DNA from: Oehlia diaphana
Lineage: Eukaryota; Glomeromycota; Glomeromycetes; Glomerales; Glomeraceae
DNA: 64,000 bases
NCBI GenBank assembly: GCA_003833135.1
Contig: QZLH01000214.1
Span: forward strand, 42,005-106,004
Direction: 5' to 3'
Within the stretch, counting starts at the first letter, position 1. Every line of letters begins with the position of its first letter. The position numbers and the translations under genes were made by a program. This document shows positions 22,697-34,166 of the stretch, in pieces. A model generated the notes under the pieces. It was not told where the DNA came from, made no database searches, and saw only the letters and a program-made list of their open reading frames with translations.

Positions 22697-24583
22697 ATGG
22701 CATCGCTTACAAAAGAGAGTCATATCGAAGGTTATTACCAATAGGTAACTTTTTGGCTTATAGCTGTTTAACTGAAATTAATTCGTTATTTTGAGCAAAT
22801 TTATTCGTCAGGTAGAATTGAACCCGCGCGACCTATTAGAGGAACACGCGACCGTTTTGGAAGCGAAAATATAAAATATAGTCATATCTTGAAAATTGCG
22901 TCGTCCATTGCGGAATTATACTGTTATGACCATGTAATGATATATAATCAATCTTTCGTAGATTGAATTCTAAACAATTGCATAATCTAATTATTTTTCT
23001 ATATTATGTTAGATTTCCACTCCAATATTAGAATTGTCTCAAGTTTTTGAACGAACTTTAGGAGAAGATTCTGATATAATTGGAAAAGAATTGTATAGTT
23101 TTGTTGATAAGGGAGACGACAAGTTAACTTTGAGACCAGAAGGAACTGCTGGTAAGGAATAAAGTTCCCGATGAATGTTCCGAAGTTGAAAAACAATTGA
23201 ACTTATTACTTTTGATATTTGGCATAGGTATTGTTAGAGCATTAATTAGCAATAATCTAATTTATGATCTCCCACAAAAATTTTATTATTATGGACCTAT
23301 GTTTCGTCATGAAAGACCCCAAAAAGGGAGGTTAAGGCAGGTGAACACCTAAAGAATTATTTTATTGTAAAATATTCGCAATTGTTACTAAAAGGAAATT
23401 ATATTACATAATAATAGTTCGAACAATTTGGTGTTGAATTGTTTGGTCATGAACATCCAACCTCTGATATTGAAGCAATTGACATGGCTTGGACATTTTT
23501 AAATAAGGTTGGACTTGGTGATTCTATTGAAGTAAGCATCTAAGTTAAAAAATTTTAAATTATAACCGCAAGTTATTAATTTAATTTAATTTATTGCATT
23601 AGCTTGAAATCAATTCCTTGGGCGACAGTGAATCTCGAACGAAATATCGAGATGTTGTAAGAGAATATTTGCGTAAAAATGAACACCATCTTTCAGAGGA
23701 TAGCGCAAAAAGGTAACAAAAATTATCTAAATTTTTAGCATATTAGAAGATATTAATTATTTGAAATTCTCTAATAATAAGGATTTCAACGAATCCTTTA
23801 CGTGTTTTGGATTCAAAAAATCCAAAAGATGTTCCAGTTATTCAAGACTGTCCAACAATTACTGAATATTATAATTCGACATCTGCCAAGAGATTTGATG
23901 ATGTTTGTCAAGGACTTCATGATTTAAATATATTATATAAAATTAATCCTCGTTTAGTTAGGGGATTAGATTATTATGATAATACAATATTTGAATTCAA
24001 GTGTTTGAACCCTAATCTTGGTACCGCTCAAGGAACTGTATTAGCAGGTGGTAGGTACGATGGCCTCGTTCAAATCATGGGCGGAAAAGAAAAAGTTCCT
24101 GGAATTGGGTACGAATACAATTTCTTTAAATAAGATCTTTTTATATATATTTTACTAATAATATTATTTTTTAATAGTTGGGCTGCTGGAATTGATAGAC
24201 TAGCAATGATATTAAATGATAACTTATTACCGTCGAGAAAAAGACCAATTGCAATTATAATAATACCGGATCGTGAAAAGTCTGAAAATCTTTCAACAGA
24301 AACTGAGCCTATTATTTCCTCAAAGAATAATAAGCTTTATTATTATGGGCTTAACCTCTCCAAATTCTTACGTGATAAAGATATACCGACATTATTTTAT
24401 CATTCTTCGCACCAATCATCATTGAAAAATATATTAAGCAATACCGTAAAGACAAATGCTTCACATGTAATATTTGTAGGTGAAAATGAAATGGCAAAAG
24501 GTGAAGTAACAATAAAGGATTTGGATAATAAAATTCAAAAAGGATGTAAAATTGAAAATATTCTGCAATATATTAAAATTTGA
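22697..24583 (+). CDS. HARS: Histidyl-tRNA synthetase, bacterial/mitochondrial type
   Basis: Class II aminoacyl-tRNA synthetase charging tRNA-His. I place the start at 22697 ([12 protein letters not shown]), spliced in phase (G|GT) to [16 protein letters not shown], which holds the PIRGTxD N-terminal signature; the start is less certain than the rest. Further blocks: [20 protein letters not shown] (motif 1), [11 protein letters not shown] and [20 protein letters not shown] (motif 2), [13 protein letters not shown], the HisA signature [26 protein letters not shown] and the motif 3 region [15 protein letters not shown], then the anticodon-binding domain. The insert [20 protein letters not shown] is of bacterial type rather than the eukaryotic cytosolic type, which suggests mitochondrial service or an acquired gene. 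About 460 aa, about nine exons. Confidence 0.9.
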
Positions 24584-24961
24584 AATTTTTAACTTCAAAA
24601 AAATAAAAAAATGTTATATTTACTAAGTTATTTAATAAATTAAAGTTTTTTTCTTAATTGATGTTTAATATATAACACAGAAAAGCATAAAAATTTTTAT
24701 AAATACAATTGTTGTACTCGTTAATTATTTGTTCAACAATTTTTTTTTTTTTTTTTTTGAAATGACAACAGAGTAACGAATATCCATCAGACAGTATTCC
24801 TAATGCCTCTAATGACGTTTAAATTAAAAGAATAATGAATAAATAAATTTGGAAATAGCAATATATAAATCACTAATTCCCGTATAAATAAATTAAATAA
24901 ATATTTAAATAAAAATTGCAAATGAAGGAAGAATGAGTGTCTGATAATCTGCAAATATCAT
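24584..24961. other. Intergenic HARS / Galpha (convergent)
   Basis: Convergent 3' region with A/T homopolymers. Apparent coding frames extending the Galpha gene to 24873 come from reading through its last intron. Confidence 0.6.
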
Positions 24962-26642
24962 TTAGATAAGACCCGAAGCTTTGAGGTTCATTCTCTGAAC
25001 TGTATCGTTCACTGAAGCAACAATAACGCGCATTTGTTTTGTATCCTTGTAAGAGATAATGAAACGCCAAATGATTAATATCATTAAAATGATAAATATC
25101 AAAATGTTGAATAGAATAAATATTATTTACCGTGGCATGTGTAAGGTGGACATAAATATGCTTGTCATCATTTTCATTACAATTTATAAATGTTTTTTGA
25201 AAGAATTTTGTTACACTTTGGAATTTATTATCACCTATATAATACGTTAAAGATGTAAAAGATATATAAGAAAATAAAAAAGAAAAGAAGAAAATTTTAT
25301 AAAGTATACCTTCGTAATCAGAAAAATAGTCCTTCAATTTAATATAAGTAAGTTTATGCTTTAAAATGTCAATCTTGTTAAGAAACAAGATAATACTCGT
25401 ATTTACAAACATTTCATGATTGCATATACTTTTGAACAATTGAATTGCATCAGCCATACGATTAACATTTGGAGCTTCTTCAAGTGTTTGGTCAAACGAT
25501 GAGATAGCAGCCATGAAAATTATGGCATTCACATCATCAAAATAAGGACTAAAGTCGGTTATGTAATTACATTATAAATTATTACAGAACAAAAATATAT
25601 AAAAAAAAGAATACATTAAAAAAAAAAGAAACTTACGCCCAAAAGTGTCGCTGAGAACGATGACCGCCTACATCATAAATTCTAAAGAAGAGAAAAGAAT
25701 TATTTAATGTAAATATATAGCATTGATTTCCGTAAATTGTGTTATCATTATTATATACTTACTTGTACGTAGTGCCGTCTATTTTGAAAAGATGTTCAGT
25801 TACGCCAAGTGTCCGAACTCGAGCTTGTAAGATATCTTCATCAGAAGGTGTATAGTCCTTATCGGTAAATCTATCCACGTTATCTAAAAAGCTAAAAAAA
25901 AAAAATTAGAATTAATAAAAATGTCAGAATTGATACATGAAAGAGTACAGTACACTTACTATCTCGCCGAATCTTGTAAGCCAATTTCGCTAGCATGTTC
26001 ATAAGCTTTTATAATAGCTGGATCTTTCCATAATGCCTCGATCGCTTCAGAATGTTCCATGAATAATTGATATGCATTGTCATTCAATCTAGAATCTTTA
26101 ACTCCTGCCTGAACACTAATAGAATTGCGGTTCAAAGAATCTTTGACTGAATTTAGTCTACTAAACTTCTCGAGATGAATCAAATTGCTAGAATCTAACG
26201 TATAGCCAAAGCTTGTAAGAGCGTTGGTTAAAGCCTTCATTGCAGTAAGCACATTAAGGTGAACAATTCTTCGATATTGCTCGCGTTCATCCTCAAGACC
26301 ATTTCCATGAATAATTTTTAGCTGTTTAAGTACAGTTGTTTTACCACTTTCAGACGAACCTATTTGTAAGATTGAATAAATGATAAGAATGTCAAAATAT
26401 TAAAATAACAAGTACTGATCACTAATGCAAATATTTTTATATTTACCTAGTAACAACAATCTTGCCACTTTTTGTTTATTTAGTCTTTCCTTTTCAGCTT
26501 TAATTTGTTTGTCAATAGCTTCACTTTTCTTTTTTGCTTCCTTTTCTGCAATTACGCGTCTACGCTTGTCCTCAGCGGTTTCATTTGAAGGAATATATGG
26601 TTTTAAAGGATCACTCATATCGTTCGAAACAGATGAAGCCAT
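24962..26642 (-). CDS. G-protein alpha subunit, divergent fungal class
   Basis: GTP-binding switch protein of heterotrimeric G signalling. Exons include 26447-26642, 25960-26359, 25763-25891, 25637 to about 25682, a further exon ending near 25309, one or two in the 25110-25230 area, and the last ending at the TAA at 24962-24964. P-loop SSESGKTTVLKQLK follows a charged coiled N-terminus (SDPLKPYIPSNETAEDKRRR). The N-terminus MASSVS lacks the myristoylated Gly2, as in basidiomycete-type divergent Galpha. G2 region reads ILQARVRTLGVTE; switch II reads DVGGHRSQRHFW, with His (codon 25660-25662) where Gln is catalytic in classical Galpha; NKxD is in ILFLNKIDI; the TCAT loop reads THATDTKQM. The C-terminus is VASVNDTVQRMNLKASGLI. 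The exact split of the penultimate exons is uncertain. Confidence 0.9.
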
Positions 26643-27219
26643 GATTTATTATTATAATTTTTTTTTTTTTGTTTAATGAAAATAATGAAATAATGTACAA
26701 AAATGCAATGAATGAAAAAATTCAAAGACAATAATTATTAACATACAATATTAAACAATTTTTGAGCTACAGAGAACAATTTGTTATAAAAGGATAGGCA
26801 TATTTGTAATGTAATAAATGTAACATTCATGATGCAACTAAATATCACATCTTTGATTCTAAACTTAAAAAATAAATCTATAACAAAGAATTCTAAATTG
26901 TCTGAAACTGATGAAATTAGGAAATTAATTTTTTTTATTAATTCCATTTTTAAGCTCGAAGAGTGTTAGAAAAAGGTCCAACGATGTATGTAACACTCTT
27001 AAAGAACTAAAAAATTGTTTTAGAGTAACGGAACGCCCTTCCAAATCTAAGCATGATAGACATCTTTCTAGTACATCTTCGTCATGTAATCACATCAATT
27101 TTATAAAATCACCAAGTTTTTCCATATTCAGTTATACTATGATTATGTGATTTAAAGTCCCGTGCTGCTTTAACCTAATTTAACCGCTCAAAAAAAGACC
27201 TAAAAAAAAAAAAAAAAAA
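26643..27219. other. Intergenic Galpha / MTAP
   Basis: Divergent promoter region of the two flanking genes. It contains a perfect 10-bp inverted repeat, AAGAGTGTTA (26959-26968) and TAACACTCTT (26991-27000). A 69-aa minus-strand frame (26738-26947, MELIKKINFLISSVSDN...) is listed separately as doubtful. Confidence 0.5.
26738..26947 (-). other. Doubtful small ORF, possible exon fragment
   Basis: 69 aa, starting MELIKKINFLISSVSDNLEF and rich in Phe, Ile, Val and Leu, with a hydrophobic segment VIFSCIMNVTFITLQICL. It might be a leading exon of a fragmentary membrane-associated gene. I recognise no family, and no continuation is evident downstream because it runs toward the Galpha start. Confidence 0.25.
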
Positions 27220-28226
27220 ATGGCAGGTAATAATAACGAGGATAGAGTAAGAATTGGTATTATAGGTGGTAGTGGACTTTATGAAGTTGACCATTTGAAA
27301 ACGATTGATGAAATTTACTATGAAACCGTAAGAATTTATTTATTTTTTTATATTTCTAAAAAAAATTATTTTTTTTTAAAAAAAACTCTTTTTTTTAGCC
27401 CTGGGGTTATCCTAGTAGTAAAATTACAATAGCTGAAGATCCATGTGGATTCAAAATTGCATTTTTATCTCGACATGGTAAAGGACATAAGTATAATCCT
27501 TCAGAAATTCCAACAAGAGCAAATTTGGCGTTACTTAAAAATATTGGTGTAGAAATTATTGTAGCATTTTCAGCTGTGGGTTCATTACGTGAAGAAATTA
27601 AACCAAAAGATTTCGTTCTACCAGATCAAATTATAGATCGAACAAAAGGGATTCGTCCTTCTACATTTTTTGAGGATGGTTTAATAGCTCATGTATCTTT
27701 CGCTGATCCATTTAATCAAATATTATCAGAATTAATTTATAAACATAAAAATGTACTAGAAGAAGAAGGAAGTACTTTGCACCAGAACAAAACTTTAGTA
27801 TGTATGGAAGGGCCAGCTTTTAGTACTAAAGCTGAATCAAATTTGTATCGTAGTTGGGGTTGTGATATAATAAACATGTCTGCTATACCTGAAGCTAAAT
27901 TAGCTAAAGAATTAGAAATTGCTTATCAAATGGTTTGCATGTCAACTGATTATGATTGTTGGAAACAAGGTGAAGAGATTGTTACTGTTGAAATGGTTGT
28001 AAATAATATGAAAAAAAATTCTGCGAATTCTAAAAAATTATTAGAAGCAATTTTGCCGGATTTAGGACAGTCGTTAAGTGATGGGAAATTTGAATCAAAT
28101 AAAGGATACATGAATCATTCTTTTATTACAAGTAAGGAAGTAGCAAACAAGGAACAAGTAAAGAAATTAGAATTCGTGTTCCCAGATATTTTGGATAGAC
28201 TAGGATTTTCTTCGGATTTATTTTAA
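27220..28226 (+). CDS. MTAP: S-methyl-5'-thioadenosine phosphorylase
   Basis: Cytosolic purine phosphorylase of the methionine salvage pathway, splitting methylthioadenosine into adenine and methylthioribose 1-phosphate. Two exons, 27220-27327 and 27399-28226, join in phase 0 to 311 aa. Motifs: IGIIGGSGLYEV (N-terminal phosphate-binding loop), FLSRHGKGHKYNPSEIPTRA, FSAVGSLREEIKPKDFVLPD, DRTKGIRPSTFF, VCMEGPAFSTKAES and WGCDIINMSAIPEAKLAKEL, the last containing the NMS/substrate Met. CMSTDYDCW is the C-terminal adenosine-pocket region. The Ser/Asp pair SxD in STDYDCW fits the MTAP rather than the PNP subgroup (which has Asn). The ATG follows an A(18)-like tract. Confidence 0.94.
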
Positions 28227-28824
28227 CTATATGTTTTATAATAGCGGTTAAATAAATTTTCCCCCAACAATAAAAAAATTTAATAATTTTATTCTATTTC
28301 TTACAAAAATTTACAGTAAAAAAGAATTGATGTTTAAAAAGTGATATATTATATATATTATATGTATATATCATTTTCCGTTTAATGCTCGAACTTTTGT
28401 ATATATAAAACAAATGTAAAAAATTGAGTGCAAGAAAACAATTAAAAAAAAGTGAATGTTGAGTGTGATGCATAAGAGAATGGAAATTAAAAAATATAGT
28501 ATAATAGAAAAAATTGAAATGTGTTCCGAGGGAAAAAAGTCTGTATATAACTCTTAACCATTTAAATTACTGTAGACGATTAGATGAACTAAGCTATAAG
28601 AAAACTAGCTAGAACCCGCTAGCCTATCTAAATTTTTTATTTTTATTTATACCCAAGATATTTTAACCCTGACGAATATATCTGAAATCGTGACTCCAGT
28701 TAACCAAGTCACACATATATTATGTAACAATTAAAGGAAAAACTATACAATTCCGGATTAAATTAAAAAATTATCATCTTTAAATGTTAATTATTTATGT
28801 AACTTTTTTTCGTCTTATTTTTTT
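28227..28824. other. Convergent intergenic MTAP / OPY2-like
   Basis: 598 bp of AT-rich 3' flank shared by two convergent genes; a (TA)n-type tract lies near 28347-28372. Nothing else seen. Confidence 0.55.
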
Positions 28825-30216
28825 TTATATGGATTCCTTCGTTATTATTTCCTCATTCTGGCCTTTTTTAGTTGAATCTACGTTATTTTCAGGTTCTTGA
28901 ACTTCCCCTCCTGTTACATTTACAAAAGATGGTGTATTTCCTCCCCAAAAGATCATGATCTCACCATCTCCATCATCTGAAAACATTGTACTTCTACCGT
29001 TTGAACTCGAAGAACTTATTATACTCTCTCTATGTAATTGAGGTGATGATGGATCATTACTATATACTTCATCACTACCAAATAATCCAAATGATTGTCG
29101 ACCTTCTATTGGATCTAATGCAGCCGAATTTAAATTTTGATTTTGTGACGTCGTGTTTTGATTTGGATTTGTAACACGAAACGATTCCGCTGATGGTCTT
29201 TCTATATCTATATGAGGCATCATTTGTTCAGTATCAGAATCACCACCAATTCTTATGGAAGTTGGACTGCTTGGTACTGATGATATTGAAGGAGCGTATA
29301 AGAAAGTATTCTTCATGGGTGTCTTTGGGGTATTAGGAATGCTATTATCACTTCTCGTAGATTGAGTAGAACTCATTTCTTTATTTGTTGTTTGTTTTAT
29401 AGTATTAAGCCGAACAAGTGCTGGTTTTGCGCGTGTTGCTGTCACAAGAGTAGCTGTAGAAGCTGCAGGTGATGTTTTTGTCGCTTGCAATATTGTACCA
29501 ATATCAGGAGCTGTATCATCATCATCTGTAATATCAATTAATTGCTCATCGCGTAGATTACGAGGTAAGGGACTGGCTAACGGTGTGGTTCCAGCGCTAA
29601 CATTAGAAACTCGTATTCTTAGATATGATGGTTCCGGTATAGGAGTGGTTGGTGTCGTTGGAGTAGTTGATGGAATATATGCAATTGGAATGACATTTTC
29701 TCCATTCAATGACGTCATTTCTTCGTTACTATCTAATTTAATACCCCTACTATTTCGAGCTTTTCGTCTCCGTACAAAGGAGACATAGCCTATTGCTGTC
29801 AAAAAACCAACCCCAAGAATACCACCAATAACCGCTGGTAATAAAATTTTATTTCCTTGGTTACTGTTGTTATTATTGTTGTCCACTAAGTCTGATGATG
29901 ATTTGGAACAACTTGCTTGTGGACATTGAAAACATGTCCTTAATGATAGAGTACATTTTGAATCTTTACCGCATGGAGGACATGTTGGAACGACATCACA
30001 TGGTATGCATGACGAACTACCTTTATTTTCTAAAGGTTTTGGTTGTGTATTAATAATTGAATATTAGATAATTTAAGAATTGAAAAATAAAATAAAAAAA
30101 TAATCTTTCCTACCTTGTGCTGTTTGTGCTGTTACCGGCGTTATATTTATGAATATTATTGTTATACACACTAACCAAACGAGCATATACAATTTTATTT
30201 TTGATAGTGAAAACAT
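28825..30216 (-). CDS. OPY2: Opy2-like cysteine-rich membrane anchor
   Basis: Single-pass membrane protein resembling Opy2, which in yeast tethers Ste50 to the plasma membrane in the HOG osmosensing pathway. Two exons, 30114-30216 and 28825-30029, join in phase 1 (G|AA) to 435 aa. Signal peptide: MFSLSKIKLYMLVWLVCITI. An extracellular Cys cluster follows the splice junction: CIPCDVVPTCPPCGKDSKC, then TCFQCPQASC, eight cysteines in the C-x2-C spacing of the Opy2 N-terminal domain. The transmembrane segment is LLPAVIGGILGVGFLTAIGY, followed by RRRK stop-transfer residues. The long cytoplasmic tail is Ser/Thr/Pro- and Asn-rich with low complexity. Function in this organism is inferred from the family. 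Confidence 0.75.
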
Positions 30217-30934
30217 CTATAATTAACTTAATTATCTTATAAACAATAATTGCTAACAAATGAACAAGGAAAGGAATGAAATAAAGATAAAAAAAAACAA
30301 GGATATAAATTAGATAAAAAATGAAGTAAAAGAATGTAATAATATGATTTTTTTTTTTTTTTTTTGACTGTAATATTAACGCTTGGTGTTTATACTAGTC
30401 GAGGAGTGAGTTAGTTATTGCGAGCTCCAAAAAGAAAAGTCAAAAAATACAGAATTCGCACAAGTAGCGTGAGATTGTTTTAAATATGAATTCCGCTAGA
30501 GAGTGTTTAAGTGGGCTTTGAAGCCAGTAATGGGAGATGGGAAACCATCGACAAGTTATTTCGCAAGCGACGAAAGGTCTGAAAGTTTCTTCCCGGAAGA
30601 AATTTTTAGTTTTAACAAAATATTGTTTCACTGCCTTATTAGTAAAACCATATGTATGTACCAATTGAAAATACCTTAAAATCAGTAATTTTGGCCCTTG
30701 TCACTCGAACGTTTCCTTTTCAGGAGACTAAGTAAATTAAACGTTACAATCTGGACCCGTTAACAATCGCACCTATTGCTTAAGTCTGTGTTACCATATG
30801 ACAAATAAACCGGTGCTTTAATGTTAATCATTTTAACTTCAGATCAACAACGATTATTTATTCCATTTTAGTCAATAGTTCTAAAGTTTAAATTGTCTCT
30901 TTAGTCTTTATCAGATCTTTTCGTTCATTTCTAA
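30217..30934. other. Divergent promoter region OPY2-like / AOS1
   Basis: 718 bp between two divergent starts, with a T(18) run near 30350. A 74-aa minus-strand frame at 30440-30664 is not supported by any motif. Confidence 0.5.
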
Positions 30935-32532
30935 ATGGATTCACAAACTTTACAAATAACTGAAGGTTCTGATCAATTGACTATATGTTGATATTTATAA
31001 AATTACAATTAAAATATTTGTTTTCCTGTTGATAGATGAAGCTGCTTTGTATGATAGACAGATAAGACTATGGGGCTTGGAAGCTCAACAACGGTAACTC
31101 TAAAATTTCATTAAAAATTTTGGTTTCTAATTAAATAGACTTTTAAATTGATTTTATTTATAATTATAATTATAAAAGAATGCGTAATTCTTCGATTCTT
31201 ATAAGTGGAATAAGAGGGCTAAGTAATGAAGTATGCAAGAATCTCGTATTAGCCGGTGTTGGTTCGGTTACAATCATTGATCACAATATTGTTACGGAAG
31301 AAGATTTGGGTGCACAATTCTTAATAACAGAACAGGATCTTGGAAAGAATGTAATTAAACATGAATTACTTATTCTCTTTATGCTAAGTTGTATAACTTG
31401 TAGATAAAATTTGCTAATTTATAACAACTTCATCAAGAGGGCATTGGCTTCAGCTAATGGTGTTAGACATTTGAATCCTCGTGTAGTTGTAAAAACTGAT
31501 ACGGATGACATACGCGAAAAGTCCGAGGAATTTTTTGAAAATTACGATTTAATATGTCTTACAGATAGTGATCCTGATACTATGGTAGGACTAGATTCTT
31601 AACTTTTTTGTCCATTCAACGAATTAAAAAATAGTGCTCATTTTGTGAAATAGATTCACGTAGATCGTATTTGCCGAAAATATAACAAAAAGTTCTATTC
31701 GGCTTGTACTTATGGTTTCTTTGGATATATATTCAGTGATCTAAATCATCATGACTATATACAGTAAGTCACGTGTATGCTTATTTGTGCTTGTGACTTA
31801 AAAAAGTTAACTGTTTAACTATATAGGGAGAAAAAAACGGTTGTACCGAGCAAGGAAGAACCCGAAATAACACGATCAAAGAAAAATGAGGAATTTGTGA
31901 GCTTAGAAACAGCTTTGTCAAAAAATGACTGGGATCAGATTTCCGTTAAGAAACTAAATAAAATTTCCCGTGTATTTTGGAGCGTACTAAGTAAGTGATT
32001 AATTACATAATTGTGCACACTTTTCATTATTGATGCATAAATTAGTAAATCAATTTTTGTATAATGCAGTCTTATGGAAATTTCAACAGGAAGAAAAAAG
32101 ATTACCCACAGCTAATGAAATTGATATGGCAAAATTAAAATCATTAAAAGATTCATTATTTACTTCGAATAATATTAACGTGTCAACTGTTACTGATGAA
32201 TTTCTTCGGTAAGCTCTCTATTTAATCATTGAAATCGATTTGCGAACATAGGCTTATTCAATAGTTATTGCAATTAAGGACATTTATTCTGAGTATAACA
32301 GCGGAATTATCGCCCGTATGCGCTATTCTTGGAGGTATATTAGCTCAGGATATCCTTAATACGTTATCACAAAGGGAATTACCTATCAACAATTTCTTTC
32401 TTTGTGATGGTATTGAAGGCAAGTATTTCCAAATTAGTATTTTTTTAAAAAAAAGAAACCATATTAATTTGACGCATATTTTTAGGTTCTGGGGTGATAT
32501 ATCAAGTAGAACCGGGAAAGAAAATTCCTTAA
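30935..32532 (+). CDS. AOS1: SUMO-activating enzyme subunit 1
   Basis: Aos1/SAE1, the N-terminal-half subunit of the SUMO E1, which with Uba2 adenylates SUMO. About nine exons give around 330 aa. The start exon MDSQTLQITE joins (G|AT) to DEAALYDRQIRLWGLEAQQR, the E1 signature. The nucleotide-binding fold follows: RNSSILISGIRGLSNEVCKN, LVLAGVGSVTIIDH, EEDLGAQFLI, then LNPRVVVKTDTDD, YDLICLTDSDPDTM, YNKKFYSACTYGFFGYIFSDL. The C-terminal part ends TAELSPVCAILGGILAQDIL and LFFLCDG-type FFLCDGIEG, with SGVIYQVEPGKKIP at the end. The Gly-x-Gly-x-x-Gly loop reads GIRGLS, as is usual for the inactive Aos1 half. It is convergent with RRP7. Confidence 0.92.
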
Positions 32533-32647
32533 GTAATGAATTGCGATCGAGAAAAATATAAGTTTCAAAAAACAAAAAAAAACGAGTTCAGATTTAATAA
32601 ACTACAAGATGCTATATATATACACATAAATTTCTCAATTAATATAA

Positions 32648-33958
32648 TTAATATGGTTTAAATCTTCTTGCGGCCTTAAGTTTAGCGATCTTTTCTTTGT
32701 CTTCCTCGAACTTTTTGCGAAGATCGATTAGTTCTTAAAATGAAAATGAAAAATAAAGTTATAATGGTATGCAAAAATAAGCGTTTATAAGAAATAAATT
32801 TCATATTTACTATTTCGTTTTGTTTCACGCATTTGGAATCGATAAAAGTCTGTCAATTCTTTATTCTTTGGCTTCAAATTCTTAATTTCCTCTGGTTTAG
32901 CAGCTGTTACGGTGATTGTACCATCCGTATTAGCACTACGTCTTCCAACTCTTGTTACCATGATAAATCCATCCTCGTCTGGTTGATTGAGTTTGGCTTC
33001 TAAAGCTTTATGTCGTTCTAATTCAGCTTCTTCAAACTTACGCATATATTCATCAACTTCTTCTTGAAGTTTTATTTGACCTGGACGATGTAATCTATAA
33101 TCTTGTAACCACCCTAAATATATATTAATAAAATTATTAAATAAAAATAAAAACAGTCGATATATACGTGAAAAAAAGAATATTACTAGATAATCCCAAT
33201 GATGGAATTTCAACAACATCTTTAATAGTCCATATTCTCTTCTTTTGAGTCATTTTAAGAGCTTTTTTCAATCCTTCTGAATTTTGAAATACAATATGAG
33301 CAGAAGAATCTGGTATCAACAATTTTCTTAAGCCACCTTCCTCAAAATTTCTAATTACATTCTTCTCAATTCCCCCTTGCATATTTGACTTTCTCTTTTT
33401 CTTTTTTTTAGATTTTTTTCCTTGCTGTATTGATTCATTTTCATTTAATCCATTATTATTTTCACCTTCATTATTATCACTTCCATTAACAATATTAGTT
33501 AAAAATTCATCATCTTTAATAACTTCATTAAATATAATTCTATCGATCTTTCCGCATTCTTGAAACAAATGTTTAATATGTGCTTCTGTTGAATCTATTG
33601 GTAAATTTGAAATAAACAGAGTATTGTTGGGAGGTAAGTGTTTATCTTTATCATCATTATTAGTATTACGTGACTCGTGACTCTTAAAATAACAATAATG
33701 AATTGAGGTAAAAGTAGAAAGATCAGATGAATTTGAATCAAAAATAGTTTTTTGTGAAGACATTTCAATCGGAAGTATTTTAAATCCTGTATTAGAAAGT
33801 TCTTCTAATGGTGGTAATCGGACTTCTTCATCTATACTACTATTAGTTGTCTCATCATGAATCTGTTGATTAGTTGAAGAAGTTCCTTTTTGCTTTTCAT
33901 TATTATTGTTATAAGACTCGTTGCTAGTAGTTCGAGATTGTTTTTTTTTCTTAGGCAT
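32648..33958 (-). CDS. RRP7: Ribosomal RNA-processing protein 7
   Basis: Nucleolar factor of 40S biogenesis (UTP-C/SSU processome association). Three exons, 33187-33958, 32811-33113 and 32648-32733, join to 386 aa. The first exon holds a basic leader MPKKKKQSRT, an RRM with LPPNNTLFISNLPIDSTEAH followed by IKHLFQECGKIDRIIF, a Lys-rich insert, and HIVFQNSEGLKKAL. The C-terminal Rrp7 domain: WLQDYRLHRPGQIKLQEEVD, EDGFIMVTRVGRRSANTDG, FYRFQMRETKRNK, then LIDLRKKFEEDKEKIAKLK and the terminal AARRFKPY, which is the family's hallmark ending. A divergent 208-bp region separates it from fibrillarin. Confidence 0.93.
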
Positions 33959-34166
33959 ATTGTAATAAAATTTTTCTGATAATCAGGATAAAAAATTCTC
34001 GATATTTCATATCAGATTTCACGTGACATTTTTTTTTTTTTTTTTTTGATAAACTGTTGTTGTTTTGTATCATTCACCATTGACCTAGTTTTCGTTTTAA
34101 AGTCTATAAATACCCTTCATTTGATTTAAAAGTCTCTCATTAAGTAGATTTGGGATACAAATTAAA
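33959..34166. promoter_or_regulatory. Shared promoter of RRP7 and fibrillarin
   Basis: Only 208 bp between the two divergent start codons of two ribosome-biogenesis genes. It contains an E-box-like CACGTGAC word near 34020 and a T(17) tract just after it. Poly(dA:dT) tracts often keep promoters nucleosome-free; co-regulation here is inference. Confidence 0.5.

Noticed and set aside
22800..22870. Possible minus-strand tRNA (GGGTTCAATTCTACC resembles a T-arm)
   Set aside because: The stems do not pair, and the plus strand encodes the [10 protein letters not shown] start of histidyl-tRNA synthetase.
24873..25300. Galpha C-terminus as read in the continuous ORF (to 24873)
   Set aside because: Reading through two introns; the spliced C-terminus VASVNDTVQRMNLKASGLI ends at 24962.
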